NCBI GenBank assembly: GCA_009760855.2
Contig: WPIO01000220.1
Span: 186,001 to 250,000 of the forward strand
DNA length: 64,000 nt
Reading direction: 5' to 3'
Source of the DNA: Cristatella mucedo
Taxonomy: Eukaryota; Bryozoa; Phylactolaemata; Cristatellidae
The notes below the pieces were generated by a model. That model was not told the origin of the DNA and did not search any database. It saw nothing but the letters and a program-made list of their open reading frames with translations. A program made the translations under genes and the position numbers. This document shows positions 14,010 to 24,778 of the stretch, piece by piece; within the stretch, counting starts at the first letter, position 1, and each line of letters starts with the position of its first letter.

Positions 14010-15260
14010 CTGTCAGCAAAGCTGTATTTTGAATCACACACAACAAAACAAAATCTCATCAGCTGGAGGCATAGGGGTTTTGTACATGTCCGAGAGACAC
14101 ATTCATTTACTAGCTTGTGATATATAAGTGCAGCACTTTTTATTACCATGTTGTTTCCGATATAAGCTTTTAACTCTAGTTTGTTAAGAGAAATAAGCTG
14201 TGGACACTTGGATTTCATTTGGTTGACCTGTCAGAACGTGCGTACAACTTTGATATACAGTCATGCATCCAATTCTCGAAGAAAGCGTTATAAGCATCTT
14301 CAACAATTTTTAGAGGAAGTAAAAAACGAACCAAATGCTGTGAATTATGGCTGGTGGAGTGCTTGCTCTCGCAACCTGTAATACGTACCATGTTGTGTAC
14401 GAATTGTTGATGTAAATTGTCATTCACTGACAGTTCGAATAGCTTCGCAGTCACACTCAGACCTGCCCTACAGTTAGCATCTCTGCTCCTCCTACACTGC
14501 TTGGAAGCGGCTGACTTTGGTGCTATGGTGGCACGGACACCGTTTCTTTCTTTACCTTTCTTCGAATTAAGCACAATTCCACATAGTTCTTAAGCACAAA
14601 CCACTGCTTCGCATTATGTTCTTAACTGTCAACCGACAAAAGCAAACTCGTGTACGCGTGTATGTGTGTGTGAGTGCGTGTTGCGTGTGTCTGTGCGAGT
14701 GTGTGCCCGTGCTCACGCGTGTGCGTGCATTGAAGCTTTGAAGTACTAGTTTGCAGCAGGTAGTACACTGAGCTAGCTCCATTTCAAGAGTAAAGTTTTT
14801 TCCAGTGAAGAACAGAACTTGTAAAAAACTGAAATTTTTAGGGAGTCGGTGCTGGATTCAAGAGTAAAGTTTTTTCCATTCAACTGTCATGCTAAAAGAG
14901 CGAGGCCTAGCAGTAAAAGCCTTCAAGATCTCATCGCGGAAGGAACTCTGAAATCACGTTTTTAACACTCATCAGTAGGCGATGCCTCCGAGCAGTGCCC
15001 AACGGAGCTCCAGGTTGAGCCGCAGGTCAGCAATCAGAGCCAGAAACGTCTGGCAGTACTCTAGCCCGTCGGAACGCCCGATCGGATGACCGACTCGCAA
15101 GTGCGGCTAGTTTGGCCAGGCAATTCAGCAGCGGCACTGCCTGCCTATCCTAGTTAAGTAAAGTAAACTCGGAGGTCGATCGAGGTACATCTATGCCGTC
15201 GCGGCTTCGCTTGACGGGCCTAAGAGAGATTCGCAGGGCTGCCGCCCCCTGCACGCTCGC
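14010..15260. other. Intergenic DNA with a 22-base direct repeat
   Basis: I see no gene. TTCAAGAGTAAAGTTTTTTC occurs twice, at about 14784 and 14857, a direct repeat about 73 bases apart. A degenerate TG-rich run lies at 14650-14730. Confidence 0.4.
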
Positions 15261-15264
15261 GCGA

Positions 15265-15474
15265 TAATAATAATAATAATGTACTCGATAAAGCGCCCTC
15301 AGAGAACTTAATCTCTCTTTAGGCGCTTTACATTTGCTGCAAAGGGAAATGCAATTGAATGGGGAGTAATATCGTGCTTGAAAAACAAACAAAATAAATA
15401 GCATGGTTAGGGGTGACATGCACAGGGTCAGCATGCAAATGTGGTTAGTGGCAGCATGCACAGTGTCAGCAGAA
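15265..15474 (-). mobile_element. LINE-A 3' UTR copy
   Basis: It begins (AATAAT)n, then the hairpin complement, and extends into the conserved 3' UTR (the GTTAGGGGTGACATGCACAG and GGTTAGTGGCAGCATGCAC segments). No coding part is left. It lies about 100 bases upstream of the GC-rich GAS2 exon region. Confidence 0.72.
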
Positions 15475-15602
15475 TCGCACTCTCTACGCATTGGTCTCGC
15501 TTCCGCTCCCTTCCCGCTACTGGCGCGACTGGCCCTGCAAGCTGTCGCGCCGCTAGCGGCTAGACCGCCGTCGATCGAGCGCCATCGTGCTCTAAATCGC
15601 AG

Positions 15603-15993
15603 GCCGATCGCGGGCGGCGAAGCCCGGCGAGATCGACTACGGCTGCCCCGTCGAAAGCCGCCTCCGTCGCCGGAGATTCAGTTGCAACACTCGTGGCAGC
15701 GAGCGATCCGCCGAAAGCGGGAGCCGTCGCAGAGACGCTCGGAGCTCATCGCCTGTCTTCCGGTAAGCCGGACAGTTTCGGCCGCGTCCGCGCGAATCGC
15801 TGGTCCACCGGCGGCGGCGGCGAGTCGGCGTCGGGCCTCTCCACTCCGCCCGAGGTCGCGGCGGCCAAGGCCGAGGTCGACGGAGCCGCAGACGCCTACG
15901 AAGAGCAGCTGCGAGATGCTCTCACCGCCGCTCAAGAGAGCGCTCTCCTGCCAATGAAGGAGGACGTGGCCGACTGGCTGAGCAGGCTGCTGG
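15603..15993 (+). CDS. GAS2: GAS2 first identified exon (start of CH domain)
   Basis: The frame is open from 15564. The conserved part begins about [20 protein letters not shown] and runs to WLSRLLG with donor G|GTGAGC at 15994, phase 1. The upstream part is low-complexity Ala/Ser/Arg. The 5' boundary given is a phase-0 acceptor candidate (CAG at 15600-15602) and is only a guess. Confidence 0.65.
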
Positions 15994-18900
15994 GTGAGCG
16001 CACCGCCACCGCCGCCACTGCTCCCAGTTCCAGGCGTCGTCGCCCACCACGCGCACCGCGTCTCAGCTTTGAATGGCCACAGTTGCTTCGCCTTCGTCGC
16101 CGGTAAAGCCTACGAGCGCGGCGCGGCTCACGCGCGCGGTCGAGCCTGTTCTCGTCACGTCTTTGGGTCGCCTCACTCGTGAGCCGACAGGCCGTCGCAA
16201 ATTTCTCGAACCTTGACGGCGCGCCGCACAGAAGTGCCGCGGCTTCGACCAGTCGCAAAACAGCAGAGTCAGACGCAGCCGCCGCCGACGGCACCCTCAG
16301 CCCGATACTTTGAACCGCCGTCGGAGCGCGGAGCTTCTAGCTCTGCCTCACTCCGGTGCGTTAGAAGAAATCGCCGCTAAAGGTCTTGTTCGCAGAGCGG
16401 TCGTGTCTGTCGCAGATAATTCTTGAGTTCGCACGTTCGTCAAACCGAAGCGTTTACCGCGGTCGGCTATTTGCGACTTCATCGCAACGGCGCATCGCCG
16501 ACGCTGAGCCGTCTGAGCTGAGCTAAAACTGGTCTCGTCGTGGTCGCCATTGCGCCTGTCCGCAGCGAGCGCGGCGCTTCGCTGTCGGCCGTGGCTTTCA
16601 GCGAGGACAAACCGGCGGCCACCTGGCCGCGAGCAGTTTACCCCCTCTCCTGTCAATGCCGATTCAATGTGTAGGGGCGGAGGCAGCTAGCTGACCTCCC
16701 CTGTATCCGGCTTCCTCCGCGTAACGACGGGCGAGTGCAATTCTTCCAGGCGTAGACATCGGTGCCGTCAACTTGATGGAACTTCTTCAAGACGGCACTC
16801 TATTGTGCAAGCTTGCCCTTTTAATCGACAGTCGCCTGCAGCCAGCTACCCCTACGAGCGTGAGTACCCTGCGGCGGATTGGCTATCGCTGCCGCTTCTA
16901 GTCAGCCGCGCCGTGACGTCCGTCGCTTCCGAACTCAGCTCTGACGCCAGCTACTAAGGCGAGCGTGCTGAAACGGAGCAGCGGTGGGGCAGGGGTATTG
17001 AGGCCCAATGAGCATAAGGAGTGGCAGTGATGGCAGCGGAAAACGATTCGCTACGTTGAGTGCGGCTGCTGGCCGGTATTGCCTGAGCCGACGAGTGAAT
17101 GGAGATTCGTGAATTTCAATGCAGGGCGCTGCGGTCGAGGAGAGCGCACGTCGTATCCACGATTAAGTGACACACATCTCTAGAGTTTTCGTAGCAGAGC
17201 AGTGCAGACTTTTTAAGTGCGTGGTTTATTTACGCCGATAAAGTTCAAAAAATTAAATAACGTCGAGCTTAAGGGGAAAAGAACTTGTGAAACTACCGCG
17301 CGAGCCGTCTCCTTGTATTCGAGTGCCTATGCGACCCTGTGCGCGTTGCGATAAGAGCCGAGTGTCCTTTAATTAAGTCTAGCCGTAAATTAGAGAGTCA
17401 AACTGTGGAAGCACGGGGTTTAAATGCCGAGTTACTTATGGCCTCTGTAGCCGATGAACCGTCCACGCGTTGAAGTCTTCCGCAGATGAAGGCTGAGAAC
17501 TAAAGATTCATGAGATGTAGCTAATTTTTTTCTTATCTTCTGTGTCCATAGTGTCATTCCTTTTTCGCAGGACGGCCATCATTTTCAGCGGTTGACCCCT
17601 TCGCCTACCTTCTACCGGCTGAGACGCTTCCTGTCCACAGCGCTTACAGCTCCTAGGCGGTTATTTAGTTCTCTATAGGTGCTTTGCATTTTTTATCATT
17701 AATTTTACTAATAATTGCACTGTAATTTGAATTTAATTTATCTCAGTTTGTAACTCCGCAAAGTTACGACGACTAAGTCAGTCTTATGCAGGAGAGTTTT
17801 CTATGGCAAACTGATAGCCTAAGCATCTTTCAGTACGCAAACGGTAGCTAAAAGACTTCACGAAACAAGCAGAAAGTGAGAAGCAGTTGAAATAAGAAGA
17901 AAGAAGTTCAGTTAGTTGGCTGTCGAGGCAGTGAGTCTCCTGGAAGCAGCAGCTCAGTACGGCTCGTAATCATTTGCCACAGCCGGCAGCTGAGAATAGA
18001 TGTCGCTGCTTAAGAACTGTGTATGCGAGCGCAATCCAGGACCCGGAGAGCAAAGCCTCCCATTCTGCTCCCAGAAGCTTTCAAAAGTTTTAAATGGTCC
18101 CTAAGTGTAGGAATGGAACAGTTTAACGGCTGTAGGTTTTGGCCCAGGGAAATCTGAGCAGAGCAGGCGCGTATTTAGAGGAAAACATAATGATGCCAAG
18201 TCTATGACAGTAGTCCTAAGCAAGTTTCAGGCTTTTTTCGCATGCCAGCCGTACGCCCAACTACCAAAGACATAGTGTGAAGCTCTGCAAAGTGGTCTAA
18301 GGCTGGTATGCTTGTGGTGGTGAGTGAATTACGAACTTTAGGCCAGACAGAGGAACTTGAAATCAACGATGCTTGAAATGATGCGTGACGTGATGCTTGA
18401 CCGGGAGCCACTTGTGCTCAGACAGAAGAAGTGTGCTGTGGCCGTTACGCCGTAGACTATTTTACCCAGCCGAGCTGCTCATTTTTCCATCAGTTGCATG
18501 CGATTAAAGTTGTCAACCGAAAGTCCCGATTGACTAGATTTCATTAATCTAGAGATGCGAAGTCACCGAGGTGTTAGCTAATTTTGCTTTCGTACTCTTG
18601 TCTAGGCAGGCCCTGATTTTGGCGACGATTATCAGCTAAAGGTAAAGCCGACTTGACCGTGGAGGCAGTGTTCTTAACCGATGACGTGCTCCGAACAGCA
18701 CACACGCGGATTACTAGCAGGCATCGCGGAAGTGGTGCTAGATAAAATAGAAGCCTAGCTCATTCAACGGCTTCGTTCAGATAGCTAGAGAAGAACCCCA
18801 CCGAACACGAACACTGCTTGTGGTGGGTAATAAAGGATCGCTTACTGCAGGACTCACTCCACATGGCCTGGTTTGTATTGAGCGATCGCCTTAAACCTGG

Positions 18901-19274
18901 GGTAAGACCCGGGCAATCTAGCGGAAGAGCTATAGCACGAGTGTGGATGACAGTGGCTCAGCAGTGGCTTGGAAAATCTCTTCACGGCTTTTACAAAAAA
19001 ACGTAAGTAGGCTATAATTACCATTAACTAGTTATCAATAATTATGTTTAAGTGTCTTGGTCATCATGCATGATTTCGGCGATCGCCTACCCTCGTAAAA
19101 CCGATGGCTACTAAATCTCAACGCTGGACTGCAGCGTGCTTCCGCCTAAGCAGAGCGGCAGCACCCGCCAGCGCCAATCGCTTAGCGCCTCGGCTCCTAT
19201 TTGAACTGTTTGAAAGAAAAAACTCAAGAGATAAAATAACGGGGAGCTCTCGATTCGAGCATCTCGTTCGAACC

Positions 19275-19308
<34 letters not shown>

Positions 19309-21396
19309 GCTCGAAACCCACGTTTTCGCATCGTCCGCCTTTCAGATACGCTTCCACAGCAGGGCGCCAGCCGGAAGTTTTCTCGCACGCGACAATGCTG
19401 CATCCTTTCTCAGCTGGGCCCGAGACTTCGGCGTGGAGACGGAGTGGCTGTTCGAGTCGGACGGTCTCGGTAACTAAGCGCTAGGCGTGACGCAGCCAAC
19501 GGCGATGCAGTCGCCCGCCGCCGCTCGCACGTCAAGACTTCACGAGATCGGTGCCGTTAGTTAGTCGCTTTGCGTCGACGTTCGAGAAGCAGCGACGAGG
19601 GGTGCGGCTGCGGCTTTCGATGCGAGTGCCCTAGCAGCGCTAGCGGCGAGCGCTAGCGGCGAGCACGAGCGGCCGCTAGGACGCTGGCTAGCGCCGAGGG
19701 CGATAGCCGGGCAGAGCTCACCCGTGCGAAAGCGCCATAGCGAGCACACGCCGGAACTGCCGCCATTGTCATAATGGCGAGCTCCAGCTCTTCCGCGACC
19801 GACGATTCGCTGCGGTAGCTACAGCGAGCATGCCGTCGTGCTTTGTCTGCGAAATGGTTTTTAACGAGTTGCCGTTTTGAAATATTTGGCCGTATCGCGT
19901 ATGCCATCGGTCGTGAGCACGCGTTGCACGCGTGAATGTGACTCCTTTGCCAGCTAACCTTGGTTACGGTAGCATCGAGTTCAAGCGCCGAAACATCGAG
20001 GCGTGCACTCGATGAATTAAAGCACGGCGAAATTTGCTAAAGCTTTTCTTACGCCAGCCTGCACGAGCCTGACAGTCGGCACGCCCCCAGCACGCACGCC
20101 ACTCAGATGCCAGCCTAGCGATGAGGTGCTCAAGCACTTTCGGCACTGATCGAGTCCTGCTGCAGAGTGCGCCGATATTTCTACTAAGACCATCCTGCCT
20201 CAAATACCGGCTCGGCTCGCTGTCTCACTGAACTCGCTTCGCCGAGTCATAGTAGACGTACAGTACACGTACGCCTATTACACATCACTCTCGGAAGTAC
20301 TGGTCACGGAAGACTATGCAGCTCCGTCTCGACTTCTGCAACTCACTGCTTACTGGTCTACCAGCATGTGCGATCAGGTGATTGCAGCTGGTGCAAAACT
20401 CCGCAGCTAGGCTTGTCTGTCGTGAGTGTCGCAGTTGCCACATTACTCCACTTCTCGCCGACCTGCACTGGCTACTAGTCAAGCAACAGATTGACTTCAA
20501 GGTTTTCTCGCTCACTTTTAGGTCACTTCATTCTTTAGCTCCAGCCTATCTCTCAGATATACTACCCCATCAGGCCAAGCATCGTACCACCCGCTTTTCG
20601 GAATCCAACAGTCTACAAATACCCCGTACAAACCTCAAATCCAATGGAGACCGTGCATTTACTTCGTATGCTCCCAAAGCCTGGATCTCACTCCCGACCT
20701 GCGTCAGAACATCCCCTGACCTGACCACATTAAAAAAAACTTAAAACACACCTATTTAAGACAGCATTTAGTGGGTCCCTATGATTCGTCCTTGATGTGC
20801 TTATGCGTGCTGACACTGTGCATGCTGCCACTAACCACATTTGCATGCTGACCCTGTGCATGTCACCCCTAACCATGTTATTCATTTTGTTTGTTTATCA
20901 CGCATGATTTTACTCACCATTCAATAGCATTTCCCTTTGCTGCAAATGTAAAGCGCCTCGAGAGAGATTAAGTTCTCTGAGGGTGCTTTATCAAGTGCAT
21001 TATTATTATTACTATTATTATTGTCTGGTCATGTGCTGTGAGTGCGACATTTTTCGACGAGACGGAGGGAAGGATTGACTTTCTTGCTTTAATTAGTAGA
21101 GATATAGGTGTAAATGAGGCTGTTGCATCATCCTATTGCTACTCCCTGATTACCCTACTCAATTTAGAACGTAATTACGTACTTTCCTTTAACAGAAGTC
21201 ACTGCCGAATAGCTAACGGGCATGGTCAGTAGGAAGACAGCCCACGTGAATATAAATTTGAGTAAAAAATACAGTCCCTGTGTTGTAAACAAAATTGTAT
21301 TCGAAAAATTATTATCATCGACCAAGTACTGAACTTTGAAAGTAATGGATACGAGAGAGAGAGAGAGAGGGGGAGGGAGAGAGAGAGAGAGAGAGG

Positions 21397-21494
<98 letters not shown>

Positions 21495-22894
21495 TATGTA
21501 AGAACGAGAGAGCGCGAAAGCTCGAATAATATATGCTGTGCAACTCTCACAACCGACAGCAAGAAAAATACCCAGAGAGCCACTCTGCTTTGCACTGGCT
21601 AAGTTCAACCTAAGAACGATTTCTGTCAATCTAAACACTCCTAATTGTTCTTTATTTTTTTCCTAAGCAGATTTCGTTCCTAAGATGAGATTGCCCTTCA
21701 TTAGAGTGTTAGGTAGGTCAGCAGACTTTGAGGCCTGCTCTCAGAAACCAGTTTTTTAGCTTTTCCGAGAGTTTTGTATGTATATGCTAGTTCACCGCTG
21801 ATATTGCCATATAATCTCTCAATATAGGCCTGCATTAAAACGATTGCCAATTTTTCCGGTTGATTTGAAAATGCAGGGTGATGAGACTTGGGGATTCGTC
21901 TAGAAACTGCTGCTCTCCCTTGGACAGAGCCTCCATGGTCTCTAGGCGGTTGCATTTACGCTGCAGTGCTGCGAAAGGACCCGCGGCGCGTGCTCCTGTG
22001 CATCCTGGGCGTAGCACGAATAGCGTCCAGTAAAGGCGTGGCTGCAGCGCCAGCACTCGTCATGATGGAGCAGGAGATACGCGAAGCCGAGAGCAAGGAC
22101 GCCAGCAAACCGTAAGCGCCGGCGAGCCAGTTTAGCGACCGACTGGAAACGGAAGCGGCGAAGCGCCGGCTTCTGTTGCCCTTGGTCGGCAGCCATTGTG
22201 TCCGCGGGCTGCAGTGGCCAGTGTGAAGACACAGCGAGCCGCATGCGTACCGCCGCCGCGCGTGCTCGATGCGATAACAATCCGAGCTCTTCTTCAACGT
22301 TGCTGCCAGGCTACCGCAGAAGACGAAAGCTAGCCGGCCTCCGTCGGGCGCCTTCGCACCTACTACGCCAGCAAAGATGTCGCCTTTGGACAGTCAGGTA
22401 TCGTCCGCTATTGGCGCCAACTGCTTGCGTTCTGTTGTTCCTCGACTGTAAGCGTGACTGATACAATACGGACGCTGCAATCATTCTCGCTCTTCTGTCG
22501 TCTCGCTTTTATTCCTTTCCCGGCTGCCCTTTCGGTGATGCGCCCGGCCGCCCCTTCACTGTGTTAAAAATGCCGTGTGCGGCTTCTTTATCAAGTGCAT
22601 TATTATTATTATCATTAATACACCAGGCCAGAACTAGGACGCAAGCGTAGCACTCGTAACACGGTACTAGCCTCAGCCGACCCTCGAAGAATACCTCCGG
22701 TGACGCCTGAACCTTGTAGCACGGCTAGTGACTACGATTGTTCGTACCTTGACATATCAAGTCCGTATTCAATATGCAGACAAGTATATTTTTACTACAA
22801 CTCAGGGTTACAGGCGTTTAACAGTGGCCATGCCATACATCAACGGCCTTTTATGCTGCCTCGGCAATAAATTATCCTATTATCGAACCTATAT

Positions 22895-22969
<75 letters not shown>

Positions 22970-23001
22970 CTATATATATATATATATATATATAAACATA
23001 G

Positions 23002-23087
<86 letters not shown>

Positions 23088-24778
23088 TATAAAGGAACCC
23101 TTTGCATAGTCGCAGTTTGTAAATACCTGGCTGGTTAGCTGGCTCCACCGGTTCAACAGCTACCACCCTGCACTTTCCACCCAAACTGTTATTCGTTCTC
23201 ACACGACCGTCTCGAGCTTACTTCTGTGCGTTTAATTAAGGTTGCTGTCAAGCGAATATGTCCCGAGTACTGTGTAGCTTTTACTTAGTCCAGTATCTAT
23301 AAGACTCTCGGGCAGCTAAATAGTATTATAAAGAAACGAAAAACCCAGCTATTTCTCAAACCCTATGCTTTATACATGTAAATCTTCCTTTACAAGTTTC
23401 GGCATGCCTGCTGCAATCCTGCGTCGTATTCTTACTGTGGTTTGGCATACGGAATGCTGGCCCAGAACAAAGCCAACGGTTTATTGTACAAGGCACGGAG
23501 CAGCAAGACGCACGACTGCCTTCGCCTCACACTAGAGTCTCTCCTCCTCCGCTCCTCTGGTTGACCCCGATGATTCATCGAGGACCACAACTGTGCAGCG
23601 GCCGACCCTGATGGTGAATCCACCATCTGGCCACCAGCGGTTACCGGCCTGTGTCCATGCCACATCACAGGCTCATTAGAGGAGCCAGCATACAGTCAAA
23701 CTACACTTACTAACCGGTTCATATTTTTCTTTCTAGTTGATGGGAAGTGTCTAGGCAGATTTGGTTTCTTATTTACTGGAACATGTAATGTTCTTTTGAA
23801 TATTTAATCTATATCATATTATGTAATAATATAATATTTATATTATACAATTATATAATATAATATTTAATAATAATATTTAATTCGATTAATATTTAAT
23901 ACATACATAATATTAATTTAATGAGTATTTAAGATTTAATTTAAATATTAAATAATAATTTATATTTAGTGAATGTTTAATTGAATCATGAATGATGCCG
24001 AGACTGCCGATCGCACGAAGCATGGAAGTCGTATGACCAAGAGCAGGGACCGAAATCTCACGTCAATCTTGACTTGATCCTTCGTTATGGCACTCAACTC
24101 AAAGAGGCTCCAGGAAGAAAGCATGCACACAACTCGACTGTCATCGTCTGGCCGACAGCTAGGGCTCGATGTCATGCAGGGTTTTTGTATTTTATTGTAG
24201 GTAGCTAGACTGACTGCTCTCTGCCGGTGTCCCGACTCGTTTCAGTCGCAGAAGGTCGACGATGGCGTCTATTTACTAGGAGGAAAGCAGTGCCTCGTCA
24301 GGGTAGGACAATTTGGTTTCTAGCTGCTGCGTCTGCATCCTCGGGCGCTGGCAGCTGATCAAGCTGCTTTCGCTTGGATGGGGGGTGAGGGGGCGATCCC
24401 TAAAGGCAGCTTACAAGCGCGACTGTGGCGAGCCTCGTTTCAAAATCTCTCTCTCTCTCTCTCGTGCAGCTTCTTCGCGATCGCCACGTCATGGTGCGCG
24501 TCGGTGGAGGATGGGACAGCTTGGAGCACTATCTTCTCTGCCACGATTCATGCCGGATGCTAGCCTTTCGCCGAGAAGGTGCCTTGGCGACACCAGTAAC
24601 AGCAAGCCTCGCTGCTCCACCGTCCAAAGCCGAGGACAGGTAGGGAGAGGTTCGCTAGCAGTTCTGAAGAGAAAAAGGCAGACCGCTGTGAAGCTGCTTG
24701 CTGGATTTAGAGCCGTCTTACTTTTGCAGACTCCTGTACGTCAAAGGGCGCTACAAGTCCTCATCGGGGGCGGGCTGA
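15603..24778 (+). CDS. GAS2: GAS2 (growth-arrest-specific 2) gene, eight exons
   Basis: GAS2 proteins bind actin through a calponin-homology (CH) domain and microtubules through a GAR domain, linking the two networks. Eight exons join with consistent phases: to 15993, 16750-16859, 19346-19469, 21967-22111, 22310-22397, 24201-24302, 24470-24639 and 24730-24778. Sequence hallmarks are [72 protein letters not shown], a Pro-rich linker, [33 protein letters not shown] and a short tail, [15 protein letters not shown]. The short tail is like GAS2 itself rather than the long-tailed GAS2L proteins. From the internal ATG at 15954 there are 275 codons. The true start is upstream and unresolved, because the open frame back to 15564 has no ATG in the expected place. 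The introns hold LINE, microsatellite and LTR-like sequence. Confidence 0.88.
16750..16859 (+). CDS. GAS2: GAS2 exon: CH domain, second part
   Basis: Acceptor TTCTTCCAG at 16741-16749. The exon reads [20 protein letters not shown], the usual CH helix with LxxGxxLCxLA, and ends ATPTS before GTGAGT. It enters in phase 1 and leaves in phase 0. Confidence 0.9.
17735..18135 (-). mobile_element. Decayed LINE-B copy in a GAS2 intron
   Basis: The minus strand keeps the 3' UTR (complement of GTAACTCCGCAAAGTTACGA and GGAGAGTTTTCTATGGCAAAC) and scattered matches to the LINE-B C terminus, such as the TTTCAGTACGCAAACGGTAG region. Many indels are present. Confidence 0.55.
19276..19307. repeat. (CT)n microsatellite
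   Basis: A short pure (CT)n tract upstream of the third GAS2 exon. It ends 38 bases before the exon start and may add to its pyrimidine tract. Confidence 0.9.
19346..19469 (+). CDS. GAS2: GAS2 exon: CH domain C-terminal part
   Basis: Acceptor TTTCAG ends at 19345. The exon reads [17 protein letters not shown], then [12 protein letters not shown] and EWLFESDGL, the diagnostic GAS2-family FxARDN and LFESxxL motifs. Donor G|GTAACT gives phase 1. Confidence 0.93.
19500..20275. other. GAS2 intron, GC-rich part, nothing further seen
   Basis: It contains local direct repeats of GCTAGCGGCGAGC at about 19637-19660. Open frames here are compositional. Confidence 0.4.
20278..20315 (-). repeat. Fragment of dispersed repeat C, left part
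   Basis: ACTCTCGGAAGTACTGGTCA and its flank match the reverse complement of 36747-36787. The other half lies beyond the LINE-A insertion, at 21058-21110. Confidence 0.5.
20322..21024 (+). mobile_element. LINE-A 3' end copy in a GAS2 intron
   Basis: It encodes [37 protein letters not shown] and [18 protein letters not shown], then the 3' UTR, the hairpin AGCGCCTCGAGAGAGATTAA and an (ATT)n tail. It is 5'-truncated, with a frameshift before the open part at 20382-20744. Confidence 0.85.
21058..21110 (-). repeat. Fragment of dispersed repeat C, right part
   Basis: The segment with GACTTTCTTGCTTTAATTAG matches the reverse complement of 36650-36696. Confidence 0.5.
21352..21491. repeat. (GA)n microsatellite
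   Basis: Nearly pure GA with GGGA interruptions. Open frames on both strands here are artefacts. Confidence 0.96.
21967..22111 (+). CDS. GAS2: GAS2 exon: end of CH region
   Basis: Acceptor TTTACGCTGCAG. The first two bases complete a Val codon with the previous exon. It reads [20 protein letters not shown], then a helix with [10 protein letters not shown], as in the family segment after the CH domain. Donor CC|GTAAGC, phase 2. Confidence 0.92.
22310..22397 (+). CDS. GAS2: GAS2 exon: Pro/Ser-rich linker
   Basis: Acceptor TGCTGCCAG. One base completes the preceding Pro codon, then [20 protein letters not shown] and AKMSPLDSQ, donor GTATCG, phase 0. The linker between the CH and GAR domains is poorly conserved, so the call rests on splice sites, phase and position. 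Confidence 0.68.
22586..22622 (+). mobile_element. LINE-A tail remnant
   Basis: TTTATCAAGTGCATTATTAT is the exact end of the LINE-A tail, with almost nothing of the body left. Confidence 0.45.
22861..23090 (-). repeat. (CT)n(TA)n block with a conserved flank
   Basis: A 35-base unique flank (TCGGCAATAAATTATCCTAT and onward) leads into (CT)n at 22899-22959 and then (TA)n to about 23083. The same flank and arrays occur in the opposite orientation at 54888-55171. Confidence 0.85.
23440..23690 (-). mobile_element. LTR-like repeat in a GAS2 intron
   Basis: On the minus strand it runs from near CACAGGCCGGTAACCGCTGG to GACTGCCGTT-type text and ends with ACAATAAACCGTTGGC, which contains an AATAAA signal. 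A second copy on the + strand is at 39430-39690. A shared 250-base block with a polyadenylation signal suggests a solo LTR, but I cannot define TG..CA ends. Confidence 0.45.
23795..23985. repeat. Extremely AT-rich block
   Basis: About 190 bases built almost only of TAATAT, ATTTAA and similar words, in the GAS2 intron before the GAR exons. There is no coding content. Confidence 0.8.
24201..24302 (+). CDS. GAS2: GAS2 exon: GAR domain, first part
   Basis: Acceptor TTTATTGTAG. 34 codons, phase 0 to phase 0: [20 protein letters not shown], then [13 protein letters not shown] and donor GTAGGA. This matches the GAR-domain CxC...F...V..G.Y..G...L.R pattern. Confidence 0.88.
24446..24464 (+). promoter_or_regulatory. 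(CT)n tract serving as a polypyrimidine tract
   Basis: A pure CT run ends five bases before the GCAG acceptor of the second GAR exon and supplies nearly all of its pyrimidine tract. Confidence 0.6.
24470..24639 (+). CDS. GAS2: GAS2 exon: GAR domain, second part
   Basis: Acceptor TCGTGCAG. It reads [20 protein letters not shown], then [20 protein letters not shown] is the signature of GAR domains. A Pro/Ala-rich stretch follows to donor AG|GTAGGG, phase 2. Confidence 0.95.
24730..24778 (+). CDS. GAS2: GAS2 terminal coding exon
   Basis: Acceptor CTTTTGCAG. One base completes an Arg codon, then [15 protein letters not shown] and TGA at 24776-24778. The (L)xVxxxYK pattern fits the short C terminus of GAS2. 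Confidence 0.78.

Larger units (their letters stand above)
16860..19345. other. GAS2 intron with decayed LINE-B and a (CT)n tract
   Basis: No exon is seen. A degraded minus-strand LINE-B lies at 17735-18135. A minus-strand frame at 18202-18411 has no recognisable product. A (CT)16 run is at 19276-19307. Confidence 0.55.

Noticed and set aside
15765-15780. A GTAAGC donor inside the first identified GAS2 exon
   Set aside because: Splicing there would drop the conserved [12 protein letters not shown] segment that leads into the next exon.
18608-18650. An extra GAS2 exon after the CAG at about 18608
   Set aside because: The neighbouring exons require phase 0 on both sides and this frame meets a stop. 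The flanking exons also join well without it.
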